A stretch of 64,000 bases of DNA from an uncultured Salinicoccus sp. Its GTDB lineage: Bacteria; Bacillota; Bacilli; Staphylococcales; Salinicoccaceae. Both the position numbers and the translations under genes were made by a program. The notes beneath the pieces were generated by a model that made no database searches, was not told where the DNA came from, and worked only from the letters and a program-made list of their open reading frames with translations. The stretch lies in the NCBI GenBank assembly GCA_947494965.1, contig CANLWV010000001.1:310001-374000 (forward strand). The letters are read 5' to 3'. Below, one piece after another: positions 34,272 to 42,518 of the stretch (its first letter is position 1; every line of letters starts with the position of its first letter).

Positions 34272-34492
34272 CTTGATAAGCGATTTTCTCTTAAATATAT
34301 AAACTGTGACGTCAGTGTTTTCAAGGCATACAGAACATGCCATAAAATGTGTAGGTCATTTTTAATGTAGGCAAATAAATTATGTGGCCACGAAAAAGCA
34401 CATACCAAGAAAATCATTGAACTATCATACACTTTTGGTAGCGTTTTTGAATTACAAGAGTGACAATGTCAACAACATTATTCTATAACCGT
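34272..34492. other. Noncoding left end of prophage B
   Basis: AT-rich sequence between the att fragment and the nuclease gene. It contains the near-direct repeats TGTGTAGGTC and AATGTAGGC, which could be integrase arm sites. No gene is seen. Confidence 0.4.
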
Positions 34493-35863
34493 TTATTCAC
34501 ATGCCCAACCATCTTTGTCCCTGTCCATTTTAGACTGGTATGCAGCGTGACCCTGTGCAACTCCATCAGGATAAGTTTCCCTCAAGTCAGTACAATTTTG
34601 GAAGAATTCCGATGTTTGAGCCGGTTCACTTGTTGCGGGTTCTGAAGCTGGTTCAGATGTAGCTGGCTCACTTGTTGGTTCGGGCTCAGGCTCTTCGCTG
34701 TTAAACCCTTCTCCCCCTTCATTTACATAACCGGGGATTGACCAAATACCAAGTTCACGATCCTTTGCATATTGTTCAGCTTCTCTAAAGTCAGACAAAT
34801 AACGTTGCTGTTCATATACATAACCGACTCGTGCCAATCCTTCTCTAAGTAGTGTCTCATGAACGTTCGTGTCATCTGCGTACAGATAAACCAGTTCTCT
34901 GCCATAATGATCTGTTTTGTCTCCATTATCATACTCAATATACAACTGGTCAGCCGCGTTCAAAATATCTATTAGGCGCGCTGATGCTTCCTTACCATAT
35001 GGTTCTACTGGTTTATTAGGATGGACTGTTTCTGGAGTATCTATTAAAAGTAATCTCAATTTCAATGTGCTTCCATTATCATCAATAACATTTACCGTGT
35101 CTCCATCGACGACCCTATATAATTGAACAGGGACAAGTCCTTCTTTAGGAGTTGCAGCCTCTTTTTTCTCTTTTTCAGCCTTTTTTTCCTCTTCTTGCTT
35201 CTTAGCTTCAGCCTTCTCTATAGATGCCTCTTCAGCTTTAGCTGCTTCAATGGATTCTTCCTTCTTTTTCTCAGCTTCCGCTTTCTCTATAGACTCTTCT
35301 TCAACTTTGGCTGCCTCAATGGACTCTTCTTTTTTAGCCTCGGCTGCTTCAACAGATTCTTCTTTTTCTTTTTGTGCAGCTTCTATTGAATCTTCTTTTT
35401 CAGCTTTAGTGTTTTCTTTTGCTTTATCAGATGATGACTCTTCGGTTTTTTCATTTTCAGCTTTAGTGTTTGAATCAATATTATCTGCAGCGTCAGAAGG
35501 AGCTGTCATACCTATTAATACAAAAAATAATACTCCGATGCCAAATGCAGACCAACTATACCTTTTAAACTTCCCTTTTACATTATGTGTTTCGTAGTAT
35601 TTTTTACTAAACCACATAGACATGAACATAGCTACTGAAGTAACCAGCCACATAACTATTAAAGCGTCGTTTATAAGTACACTTTTACTAAATGCTGCAT
35701 ATAACAATAATAAGATTAGCGTGATCCCAGCACACCCTATTGTCGCCAGCCAATCATCACTTATTTCTTCATCGTCATCTCTATATTTTTCTAGTGTTGT
35801 ATAAAACCCAAATAACGTGAACAATATAGTAATAAGTATTAGTGGTACAAAAATCCATCCCAT
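34493..35863 (-). CDS. Membrane-anchored thermonuclease with Excalibur domain
   Basis: A 456-residue chimera. Three or four hydrophobic segments occupy about residues 1-125. A long charged stretch of EESIEAAKAE-like repeats (about 130-245), probably helical, follows. The staphylococcal nuclease (SNase) domain is at about 250-385, with VVDGDTVNV, the catalytic-type LRLLLIDTPE (Arg, Asp, Glu) and DHYGRELVYLYAD. A Pro/Thr/Ser-Glu linker leads to a C-terminal Excalibur calcium-binding motif, DRDKDGWACE. The nuclease is probably outside the cell on a stalk, or inside facing the membrane; topology is unresolved. It is the outermost cargo gene of prophage B. ATG 35863 follows GGGGGAATTTTA. Confidence 0.85.
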   Translation of the reverse strand: MGWIFVPLILITILFTLFGFYTTLEKYRDDDEEISDDWLATIGCAGITLILLLLYAAFSKSVLINDALIVMWLVTSVAMFMSMWFSKKYYETHNVKGKFKRYSWSAFGIGVLFFVLIGMTAPSDAADNIDSNTKAENEKTEESSSDKAKENTKAEKEDSIEAAQKEKEESVEAAEAKKEESIEAAKVEEESIEKAEAEKKKEESIEAAKAEEASIEKAEAKKQEEEKKAEKEKKEAATPKEGLVPVQLYRVVDGDTVNVIDDNGSTLKLRLLLIDTPETVHPNKPVEPYGKEASARLIDILNAADQLYIEYDNGDKTDHYGRELVYLYADDTNVHETLLREGLARVGYVYEQQRYLSDFREAEQYAKDRELGIWSIPGYVNEGGEGFNSEEPEPEPTSEPATSEPASEPATSEPAQTSEFFQNCTDLRETYPDGVAQGHAAYQSKMDRDKDGWACE

Positions 35864-36081
35864 TAAAATTCCCCCAGTATATATGTAATTACCATCATTT
35901 TACATCACCTGTTATAATTAATACATAGTTTTTTAGAATAGTGCACGAAGATAGTTCTCGCTATTATTGACGCTACTATAATTTAAGCAAGATAAACTGA
36001 ACAACAAGTAACACTAGCCGTTTCATTTACTTAATAACTATTGTCTAAAACTTATATTAAAAGAGAAAAGAGGCATTCTAA

Positions 36082-37038
36082 TTGAAAAATAAATCTTTAA
36101 ATTCGAACACAAAAAAACTAGATTATTATATTTCTTTACTAAATCTTTCTTATGACCAAGCAGTAGAAAAATTGCTTTTGAAATATGGACCAGCAACAGA
36201 TAATTACTATAGAGAAAAATCTTATATTCGCTTCTTAAATAATGAAATAAAGAATATTACAAAAGGGAAGTACCAAAGGACAAAAGAAGGTTTATTTTGC
36301 CATCATATAGATGAACTTGAGTTTGAAAATTTATCAGATAAAAATTTTATTAAAGAATATAGATATTCATATTTTTATCATAAAAAAGAGAGGCTTGTCT
36401 ATTGTGATTTAATAGAACATCTAATCCTGCATACTTTAATAGCTAAAGAAACAAATGGTGACAGGGGTTATGCCGGATACATAACCTATATAAGACCCAT
36501 GGTTAACGACTTTTATGTAAATGGGCTTAACCCTAAACCAGAGTGGATGAAAGTATGTAAAGACAAAGCATATTTAGACACTCATCAAATTAATATCCTA
36601 TTAAGTTATATCAACACTATAATAAGCAAAATGCTTAAGAAACAGCACATGAAAACAATAGGATATATAGATTTAAATAGACGCTTAAATCTTAATATGA
36701 CAATCAAACAATACAGAGAATATAAAATTAAAAAACAGAAATTAAAAATGGAACTTAGCTCAGAAATTACAAAATTACGATTTAGACATTATAGAATTAG
36801 AGAAAAAGAAAAAGAAAACTTAATAATTCAACAGTTTTATAGTCAATTTCCTCAGTTAAAAGGATTAAGAATTACACCTAATACATCTAGAAAGGAGGTT
36901 TTAGACTATTTGTTTGACTATAGATATAAAAATCATTTTTCAAAGAAAAAAGAACTACGCTCCTTTAAAATTAATATTTTAAAAGAGGGTTTGTTTCAAG
37001 AACTGAATTCTATTTTAGAGAATAAAGGCCAAAAATAA
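36082..37038 (+). CDS. Putative HNH-like protein of unknown function
   Basis: A 318-residue, very Lys-rich protein coded in strongly AT-rich DNA, unlike the phage late genes. The centre holds LFCHHIDELEFENLS (about residues 74-88) and LVYCDLIEHLILHTLIAKE (about 112-130). The spaced His-His, Cys, Glu-His and His residues resemble a beta-beta-alpha-metal (HNH-type) nuclease site, which I regard as plausible only. The C-terminal half is helical and basic and could bind nucleic acid. The start is TTG 36082, eight bases after AAGAGG. It lies opposite to the phage operons, like an independently expressed cargo gene. Confidence 0.6.
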   Translation: MKNKSLNSNTKKLDYYISLLNLSYDQAVEKLLLKYGPATDNYYREKSYIRFLNNEIKNITKGKYQRTKEGLFCHHIDELEFENLSDKNFIKEYRYSYFYHKKERLVYCDLIEHLILHTLIAKETNGDRGYAGYITYIRPMVNDFYVNGLNPKPEWMKVCKDKAYLDTHQINILLSYINTIISKMLKKQHMKTIGYIDLNRRLNLNMTIKQYREYKIKKQKLKMELSSEITKLRFRHYRIREKEKENLIIQQFYSQFPQLKGLRITPNTSRKEVLDYLFDYRYKNHFSKKKELRSFKINILKEGLFQELNSILENKGQK

Positions 37039-37122
37039 CATTCGGAAAAGCACGATATCGATTTAAGTAATAAACAGGATTTACTCGGTGGTTCAGTAAC
37101 AATATAGTATGTAAAGGGAAAA

Positions 37123-37410
37123 AGCCACCTCCTGGGTGGCTTTAACTATGTCTGCCTATTCGAAGTGAGACACCAATAAGGTCTCACTCAACTCTATCGC
37201 ATTCAGCATGCCTGCGACGGCACCTGGCACATCGTTTAGATCCGTGTAGTAATCGACAATTAAATCATTCTCCATCGTGTAATAGAGCGGTTGGTATTTA
37301 TCGATTTCATCGGCTACCATTGCTTGCTGCAGCTTCTGGTTAAGCATGACGTAGTGTTCAATAATGTTTAGTTTCATAGTTTGTCCTTTTTGGATAATTG
37401 TAACTGAATA
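37123..37410. repeat. Direct repeat copy 1 (73-residue gene, its terminator and leader)
   Basis: About 288 bases closely matching 38223-38512 in the same orientation. It covers a terminator hairpin (AGCCACC / GGTGGCT), the 73-codon gene and its leader with TGTCCTTTTT. The two copies bracket the gene at 37502-38215. Recombination between them would delete that gene. Confidence 0.8.
37156..37377 (-). CDS. Small phage-cargo protein, paralogue 1
   Basis: A 73-residue acidic protein with MENDLIVDYYTDLNDVPG and LNAIELSETLLVSHFE in its C-terminal half and no membrane segment. I do not recognise a family with known function. It is about 85 percent identical by eye to the protein at 38256. ATG 37377 follows AAAAGGACAAACT, and a terminator hairpin lies just past the stop (37123-37141). 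Confidence 0.75.
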   Translation of the reverse strand: MKLNIIEHYVMLNQKLQQAMVADEIDKYQPLYYTMENDLIVDYYTDLNDVPGAVAGMLNAIELSETLLVSHFE

Positions 37411-37501
37411 CACCTTCAACCGAAGTAGATAAGTATAAAAAATATAAATTTGTTTAAGTAAAAATGATATAATAAAATTAACATATTTTAGGAGGATATT
37501 A

Positions 37502-38215
37502 ATGACTGATTTTTTACTGGTTTTATGGAGCTTTTCCGGGATAGCTACTGTATTATTATTAATTGTGGCGATTGGTTTTGCTCTTTTCAAAAAGAAAACT
37601 AAGAAACTGTGGCTTGGATCTGGAGTTTCTGCAATTGTATTTGTAGTATTGTTTTTCGCTATTATGTTTTCAAACCAATATGATTTAAATAGGGCTGAAT
37701 CCACGGCATCAAGCAACCAAGTGTTGGAAAGTGATGAGGAACCTCAAACTACAGAGCTATACACCGAAGAGCAAGAATCTGAAGAAAAGGAGGTGCCGTC
37801 AACTGAATTGGTAACAGATGAGGAATATGAAACAAATGAGGTTGAGAAGGAAATTGAAGAAATTTTGGAAGAAACGTTTGACCCTAGAACTTATCAAAGT
37901 GGAATAGATATCAGTGAGCTTGAGAGGCGTCCAGATGAATTCGCAGGACAAAAATTTATGTACCAGGGAAAAATAATACAAGTTATGGAAACCGATACAA
38001 CTACAGCTTATCTAGTAGCCATTAATGATGATTATAACCACGTAGCTTATATTCAAATGCCGAGTAGCACATTAGAACAGCGATATTTAGATAATGATTA
38101 TATCATCTTTTATGGCTATTATGGAGGCCTCTACAATTACGATACAGCTATTGGAGGAGAAAATATAGTGCCAATCTTCGTTGTCAGCGGAGAGCATATT
38201 GAACTGATTCAATAA
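37502..38215 (+). CDS. Membrane protein with acidic linker and possible OB-fold domain
   Basis: A 237-residue protein. Two membrane spans lie at about residues 4-28 and 37-57, followed by a Glu/Thr-rich linker to about 120. The C-terminal domain begins ELERRPDEFAGQKFMYQG, with a beta-rich pattern (KIIQVMETDTTTAYLVAI; HVAYIQMPSS; YIIFYGYYGG). This recalls small OB-fold (tRNA_anti-like) domains found in exported phage and Firmicutes proteins; the match is tentative. ATG 37502 follows TAGGAGGATATTA. It lies between two direct repeats carrying opposite-strand 73-residue genes. Confidence 0.7.
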   Translation: MTDFLLVLWSFSGIATVLLLIVAIGFALFKKKTKKLWLGSGVSAIVFVVLFFAIMFSNQYDLNRAESTASSNQVLESDEEPQTTELYTEEQESEEKEVPSTELVTDEEYETNEVEKEIEEILEETFDPRTYQSGIDISELERRPDEFAGQKFMYQGKIIQVMETDTTTAYLVAINDDYNHVAYIQMPSSTLEQRYLDNDYIIFYGYYGGLYNYDTAIGGENIVPIFVVSGEHIELIQ

Positions 38216-38222
38216 TAAATAT

Positions 38223-38512
38223 AGCCACCTCATAGGTGGCTTTAGTCATGTCTACCTATTCGAAGTGAGATATCAATAAAGTTTCACTCAACTCTATTGC
38301 ATTAAGCATACCCGCGACAGCGCCAGGTACATCGTTTAGATCTGTGTAGTAATCGACGATCAGACCGTTCTCCATCGTGTAATAGAGCGGTTGGTACTTA
38401 TCAATTTTACCGGATACGATGGCTTGTTGCAGTTTGTGGTTAAGTATGACGTAGTGCTCATTAATATTTAGTCTCATGTCGTGTCCTTTTTAGGTAATTA
38501 TAGCTGAATGTA
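38223..38512. repeat. Direct repeat copy 2
   Basis: Second copy of the repeat at 37123-37410, with the same internal order: hairpin AGCCACCTCATAGGTGGCT, 73-codon gene, leader. Confidence 0.8.
38256..38477 (-). CDS. Small phage-cargo protein, paralogue 2
   Basis: A 73-residue protein with YYTDLNDVPGAVAGM and the end LSETLLISHFE, a near copy of the protein at 37156. Most changes are conservative, so both copies seem to have been kept under selection. ATG 38477 is preceded by AAAAGGACACGAC. Function is unknown. Confidence 0.75.
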   Translation of the reverse strand: MRLNINEHYVILNHKLQQAIVSGKIDKYQPLYYTMENGLIVDYYTDLNDVPGAVAGMLNAIELSETLLISHFE

Positions 38513-38656
38513 TGGTGATAGTATAGATTAAGTTAGGGTTCTGATATGTCCATTTTTCTATAGTCTAGTCCTATGGGCCGCACCTCTTGAGGTAATTATA
38601 TAGAACATAAGTTCGTATTGTAAAGTAAGGAGTTATAAATTGAGAAGTGGTCTTTT

Positions 38657-39322
38657 TTACTTATTTTTCTTAGATTTTTCCCACTCTTGCTTTAAATAAG
38701 CACTTATATCATCTGTGAACTTATCTAAACCTTCGTTAAAGCCGGCAACATCTAACTCTTTGTCGTCAGTTGAATCGTCTATAATGGCTTGTATCTCGTC
38801 CATTATATCTTGAAGCTCTTTATGATCAGCATTGACTTTTCCTTCTTTGTCTTGTTTTGGGAGATAAAGCCTTAATAATTGCGATGTCTCTTTCACTCTA
38901 TCCTTTTCTAGATGTAATTTCTCTTTAAAGATACTCTTCTCATTTTTGAGGGAGTTTATTTTAGAATCGCGATTATCATTGTGAGCTTGGAAATTAGGAT
39001 TTGGTATTTCTTCTATACGCCATTCGCCATCCTCCTCAGGAAACGCCTCTTCTTTATATACCAGCTCTCCTTGGTACTTTTCAATCTCTATACTCGCATT
39101 TTTGATTTTTTCTATACTAATTTTTATTTCAGTCATATGCTTCAAGTACTTTGCGGCATTTATCCTGACATCTTGAATCCAATTAATTCTAGACTGAGAA
39201 ATTACCAAACCATTAAATTGTTTTTTACTATTCCACCAACCTATTAAAGCGGTTAGAATTACTCCAATTAATGCAATTAAAGCAGTAAGAACTGGGGTTG
39301 GTTCCAAATATTCAAAGATCAT
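38657..39322 (-). CDS. Membrane-anchored coiled-coil protein
   Basis: A 221-residue protein with one N-terminal membrane span (about residues 10-30, LTALIALIGVILTALIGWW). The motif SQSRINWIQDVRINAAKYL follows, then long charged helices likely to form coiled coil, and a Lys-rich C-terminus. The R-x-x-WI-x-x-R pattern right after a single span occurs in many uncharacterised bacterial membrane proteins. Its orientation would place the helices in the cytoplasm. ATG 39322 follows GGAGGGTTTGTA. It is separated from the three-gene operon upstream by a terminator, so it is its own unit. Function is unknown; a role in phage exclusion is only possible. Confidence 0.7.
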   Translation of the reverse strand: MIFEYLEPTPVLTALIALIGVILTALIGWWNSKKQFNGLVISQSRINWIQDVRINAAKYLKHMTEIKISIEKIKNASIEIEKYQGELVYKEEAFPEEDGEWRIEEIPNPNFQAHNDNRDSKINSLKNEKSIFKEKLHLEKDRVKETSQLLRLYLPKQDKEGKVNADHKELQDIMDEIQAIIDDSTDDKELDVAGFNEGLDKFTDDISAYLKQEWEKSKKNK

Positions 39323-39383
39323 TACAAACCCTCCGTTTAATTAAGAACTAATACGCGTTAATATTTTTAGATGATTTTTACTG

Positions 39384-39413
39384 AAGTAAAAAACCACCTG
39401 CAGTGAGGTGGTT
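39384..39413 (-). terminator. Terminator of the SAP/Zn-ribbon operon
   Basis: On the minus strand AACCACCT / AGGTGGTT is followed by TTTTACTT. Confidence 0.8.
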
Positions 39414-39449
39414 AAGTAGTCATTATCAAATCACACGAGTAACCATTGT

Positions 39450-39884
39450 TTATAATACTGACGCAATTGTGATTACAGATGAAACGTTGCCAATACTGTC
39501 TTTAATCCAACCAATTATTTTCTTGGCCGTCTCTTTATCATATTCATTTAACGATGCTTTTAAATTTTCAAGAAATAGTCTGTTATGTTCTCTTGCTGTC
39601 TCACTGATATCAGCTTCCTTTATGTCGTTCTCAAGATTTTCAAAGTCCTTTTCCGATAGCTGATATTCCCTTAATACGTCACTTTGAATGTTAACATTAT
39701 TTAACGATGAATTATTAAAACTACCCTTTATTTCTCTACTATCCACATTCCTTACCTCCCCTTCATAAATATGAAGATTATTAATAACGGCTATTGGGGT
39801 ATTTTCAAGAAAACCAGCTTTTGCAGATGGACTTAATGTGTCATATATTGCTTTAGTTAATTGCTCTGGTCGATTACTGCTCAA
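39450..39884 (-). CDS. Third gene of cargo operon: small protein with hydrophobic C-terminus
   Basis: A 144-residue protein. An N-terminal helical part (PEQLTKAIYDTLSPSAKAG) is followed by a short Asn/Ser-rich stretch, GSFNNSSLNNVNIQSD (about residues 54-69), like single turns of beta-solenoid seen in some effector-associated proteins. Charged helices come next, and the C-terminal end KKIIGWIKDSIGNVSSVITIA is amphipathic to hydrophobic. It starts at TTG 39884 overlapping the stop of the preceding gene (TTGA), with no ribosome site, so translation is coupled. A membrane-acting effector is one possibility; no family with known function is recognised. Confidence 0.65.
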   Translation of the reverse strand: MSSNRPEQLTKAIYDTLSPSAKAGFLENTPIAVINNLHIYEGEVRNVDSREIKGSFNNSSLNNVNIQSDVLREYQLSEKDFENLENDIKEADISETAREHNRLFLENLKASLNEYDKETAKKIIGWIKDSIGNVSSVITIASVL

Positions 39885-40276
39885 ACTGGTAGTAATTGGT
39901 CTTTTTTTTTATTCTCATTCTGCTCTTCTAATACATATTCTTTATATTCTTTAGAAATATCAAACCTTGGGATATGAAGAACTTCGTCTAGTTCATACTC
40001 GTTACCACATTTATTACACAGAAAATAATCTGATTCAATTTTTTTTCCTTCACTTTCTGTGATTTTATTGTGACAATCTGGACCTTCACATCTTACCTCC
40101 CAGATTAACAATAATTCCCCTGAAAGTGTACGTCTGAATAGTAAATCAAATGATGAATTCAAAGGAACGTTCACATATTTTGAAACTGCACTAGGGTAAA
40201 ACCCTTTGACTCCGTTTAGCACGCACATTTCTAAAAATTCTTCTAAACGCTTATTCACTCTGAAATCAGTATTCAT
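39881..40276 (-). CDS. Second gene of cargo operon: Zn-ribbon protein
   Basis: A 131-residue protein. Residues about 1-60 look like a winged-helix region (RLEEFLEMCVLNGVKGFYPS; LNSSFDLLFRRTLSG). A zinc ribbon follows, CEGPDCHNKI (Cys-x4-Cys, about residues 63-72) and CNKCGNEYEL (Cys-x2-Cys), and the tail is charged. The architecture suggests an adaptor or nucleic-acid-binding subunit. ATG 40276 follows GAGGAGGTGAATAGATA, 15 bases after the SAP-domain gene, and the stop overlaps the third gene. Function is unknown. Confidence 0.65.
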   Translation of the reverse strand: MNTDFRVNKRLEEFLEMCVLNGVKGFYPSAVSKYVNVPLNSSFDLLFRRTLSGELLLIWEVRCEGPDCHNKITESEGKKIESDYFLCNKCGNEYELDEVLHIPRFDISKEYKEYVLEEQNENKKKDQLLPV

Positions 40277-40291
40277 TATCTATTCACCTCC

Positions 40292-41365
40292 TCAGAGTAT
40301 TACCTTTCTCCTAATAAATTCTATTACCATTTCATTGACTGGCGTATTAAAATATATACTCTTGCTCTCTCGTCCCACCCGAATAGTGTACTTTTTATTT
40401 ACACCATCTTCGTTCAATGTAAATCTTATAAAACCTGTGTGATGGTCTAGGCGTGGATTTAAATATGCGAATAGTGGTAAGTTCCTCAGTTCTCCATCTC
40501 CTGCCAGGCCCACCTTGTCCATACCGGAGAGTATTAATGCAGAGAAAGGAATGCTTAGCCTTTCGTCTCCAAATAAAACATTCGCTTCGTCCAGAGTTAT
40601 CCCTAATTCATCACCATCACCTGAGACAAAAAATTGGTCTATCCCATTCAATATTTTTCCAATAGCTTCTATTTTATCGTCATCAAAATCCTCTAATACA
40701 AGATCGGGTTTTGATGTAGCATCAATAAGTTCTCCATCTATTTTATCAGCTATTTCTGCTATTTCTGCATTGAACGGTGCTGTCACTTCGTCCACATTGA
40801 CTTGCTGTTGTAATACTCTCATAAGTTCACTAACTATTTGAGGTGTTTTTTTAGTGTCTCCTCTAACTTCCACTATGCCCGTTTCTGTATCAATATAAAC
40901 TGTAGAAACAGAAGTGGATACAACCGGCTGCAATTCATTACCGTAAGCTTTTTGTGTCACGCCACTTTTGTACATAAAACGCATGAAAATATCTGTCATC
41001 TCTGCTCCCCGAGCAGCGGATATCAGTATGGGAGTAGAGGCAAGATGGTCTATGTCAGGAATCACAATATTATTGAAAGGGTTGAAACCGTAGCTTTCTT
41101 CAATTTTTGTTGTTATGTATTCAGCAGTTACTGTGCTGGATAATTTATACCATCGACAAGATGTCTTACCTGCCAGAAGAAAACCGTTTGCTCTTTCTAG
41201 AAGTTCATTATTAGATGAACCCCTTATATAATCTTGAACCCTTCTTACCAAATCAATTTTATAACCAGAAGTCTCCAAATTCAAATCTGTGCATAAATCG
41301 ACTAAAATACCTTTTGATAGTGACTGCAAATCACTAATTAAAGTGATGTCAGAAATACTATGCAT
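40292..41365 (-). CDS. First gene of cargo operon: SAP-domain protein
   Basis: A 357-residue protein. The N-terminal LSKGILVDLCTDLNLETSG, then KIDLVRRVQDYIRG (about residues 17-49), has the pattern of a SAP helix-extension-helix DNA-binding motif. The remainder is mixed alpha/beta with an acidic middle (LVLEDFDDDKIEAIG) and a beta-rich C-terminal part (GFIRFTLNEDGV; YTIRVGRESKSIYF). I see no recognisable nuclease, ATPase or NTPase motif. ATG 41365 follows AAAGGAGGGGAAGAA. It leads a three-gene operon with its own promoter and terminator, placed between the lysin and att site of prophage B. Function is unknown; the DNA-binding role is inferred. Confidence 0.7.
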   Translation of the reverse strand: MHSISDITLISDLQSLSKGILVDLCTDLNLETSGYKIDLVRRVQDYIRGSSNNELLERANGFLLAGKTSCRWYKLSSTVTAEYITTKIEESYGFNPFNNIVIPDIDHLASTPILISAARGAEMTDIFMRFMYKSGVTQKAYGNELQPVVSTSVSTVYIDTETGIVEVRGDTKKTPQIVSELMRVLQQQVNVDEVTAPFNAEIAEIADKIDGELIDATSKPDLVLEDFDDDKIEAIGKILNGIDQFFVSGDGDELGITLDEANVLFGDERLSIPFSALILSGMDKVGLAGDGELRNLPLFAYLNPRLDHHTGFIRFTLNEDGVNKKYTIRVGRESKSIYFNTPVNEMVIEFIRRKVIL

Positions 41366-41395
41366 TTCTTCCCCTCCTTTAACCTATGTACTGAT

Positions 41396-41404
41396 ATCAT
41401 ACCA
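41396..41404 (-). promoter_or_regulatory. Extended -10 promoter of the three-gene cargo operon
   Basis: On the minus strand TGGTATGAT (TG-n-TATGAT form) lies about 31 bases before the SAP-domain start codon. No strong -35 is seen, which is usual for extended -10 promoters. It would let the operon be expressed in the lysogen. Confidence 0.5.
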
Positions 41405-41486
41405 GAAATGAATGAGGTTTAATAACTATATTGTTCCTTGAATATCCTAGTAATTATTCTATTAAGTTATTTAAAAATATAGTTTA

Positions 41487-41512
41487 TGTATCCCCCTCAT
41501 CGAGGGAGACAC
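41487..41512 (-). terminator. Weak hairpin after the endolysin gene
   Basis: CTCCCTC / GAGGGGG hairpin on the minus strand, with the U-rich run only some distance downstream. It is homologous in place to the strong hairpin beside the element A amidase. Confidence 0.4.
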
Positions 41513-41514
41513 TT

Positions 41515-42462
41515 TTATTTCCACGTACCCCAGTCGTCCCCGACTTCACCAGTCACAGGATTCCATTTCTTGACCGGCACATATTTCCATACACCATCAG
41601 AATTGTAATAACCGAGCCAGATGTGATTGTCTTGTCTCGCCTGTTCTTTATAATGAACTGTTGCGCCTGGCTTGAGCCAACCACCAGAACGCGCGGAAGT
41701 GAATGGGGACCCCTGGCGTGTGTGAATACGCTCCTTACCATTTACCCAAGTACCTTCTATCGCCCTATATTGTGTGCCGTGCTTGTTCGTTTTCCAATCT
41801 GCGCCCTCTTCTTTACCTGGCTTAGGTTTTGCCGGCGCAACAGGTGCATCCACTTTACTGCCGAGCGTTTTAAACTTCACACCGAAGTAGTCGCATACCG
41901 CCTTCACATCACAGTCCGCCATGTCCTCAATATATCGGTTTTGATCTTTACCAAAGATAAGCGGAAAATCCAAGCTGTTCGTCATGAAGCCATGCTCGAC
42001 CAACACCATCGGGAATGTCGTACACTCACGTATCATATGAAGATTCGTCCAAGAATTATATTGAGAAGCGTGCAAGCCACTACCATGAATGCCATACCCT
42101 TTATCAATCATGTTTTGAATGATGTTAGTCGCAAACTGTTTGCCTTGCTTACTGCTATGCCAATAAAAGGCGCAACGGCCACCCACATTACTATTCCCAG
42201 CATTTGCGTGCAAGGAAATTCCAAGATCTGGACGTTTGCTATCATAGTAGTTGGTGCGCTTCACAAGATAGACATCTTTGCTATCGAATGGCTGTGCCAT
42301 AATGACCTTGAAGCCGTTGTGTTCAAGCAGGCGCTTTACGCGTTTCCCTAGCTTATTGTTAAAGTCAAACTCCGCATACCCTTTACCAGCGCGATAAACG
42401 CCTTTGCCTGGTGGGAATGTGTTATTTCCATGTCCGATATCCAATGCAATTACTTTACTCAT
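41515..42462 (-). CDS. Endolysin: N-acetylmuramoyl-L-alanine amidase with SH3-like domain (prophage B)
   Basis: Same architecture as the element A enzyme: Amidase_3 domain with LDIGHG, YAEFDFNN, SLHANAG and VEHGFMTN (residues about 5-165), a Pro/Lys linker (VAPAKPKPGKEEG), and a C-terminal SH3-type wall-binding domain ending VPVKKWNPVTGEVG. The catalytic domains of the two are nearly identical, while linker and binding domain differ more. ATG 42462 lies nine bases after AAGGAG; a further in-frame ATG is three codons upstream. It is last in the leftward late operon. Confidence 0.93.
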   Translation of the reverse strand: MSKVIALDIGHGNNTFPPGKGVYRAGKGYAEFDFNNKLGKRVKRLLEHNGFKVIMAQPFDSKDVYLVKRTNYYDSKRPDLGISLHANAGNSNVGGRCAFYWHSSKQGKQFATNIIQNMIDKGYGIHGSGLHASQYNSWTNLHMIRECTTFPMVLVEHGFMTNSLDFPLIFGKDQNRYIEDMADCDVKAVCDYFGVKFKTLGSKVDAPVAPAKPKPGKEEGADWKTNKHGTQYRAIEGTWVNGKERIHTRQGSPFTSARSGGWLKPGATVHYKEQARQDNHIWLGYYNSDGVWKYVPVKKWNPVTGEVGDDWGTWK

Positions 42463-42518
42463 ACTTAACATCTCCTTATATAAAATAAAAAGACACCTCA
42501 GTTAAGAGATGTCTCATC

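Noticed and set aside
37378..37716. N-terminal extension of the 73-residue protein to 186 codons
   Set aside because: The extension runs opposite the 37502 gene, whereas ATG 37377 has a good ribosome site and the paralogue at 38256 starts at the same residue.
41431..42351. 306-codon plus-strand frame opposite the prophage B endolysin
   Set aside because: The antisense of conserved amidase motifs explains it, and similar partial shadows appear opposite the element A copy.
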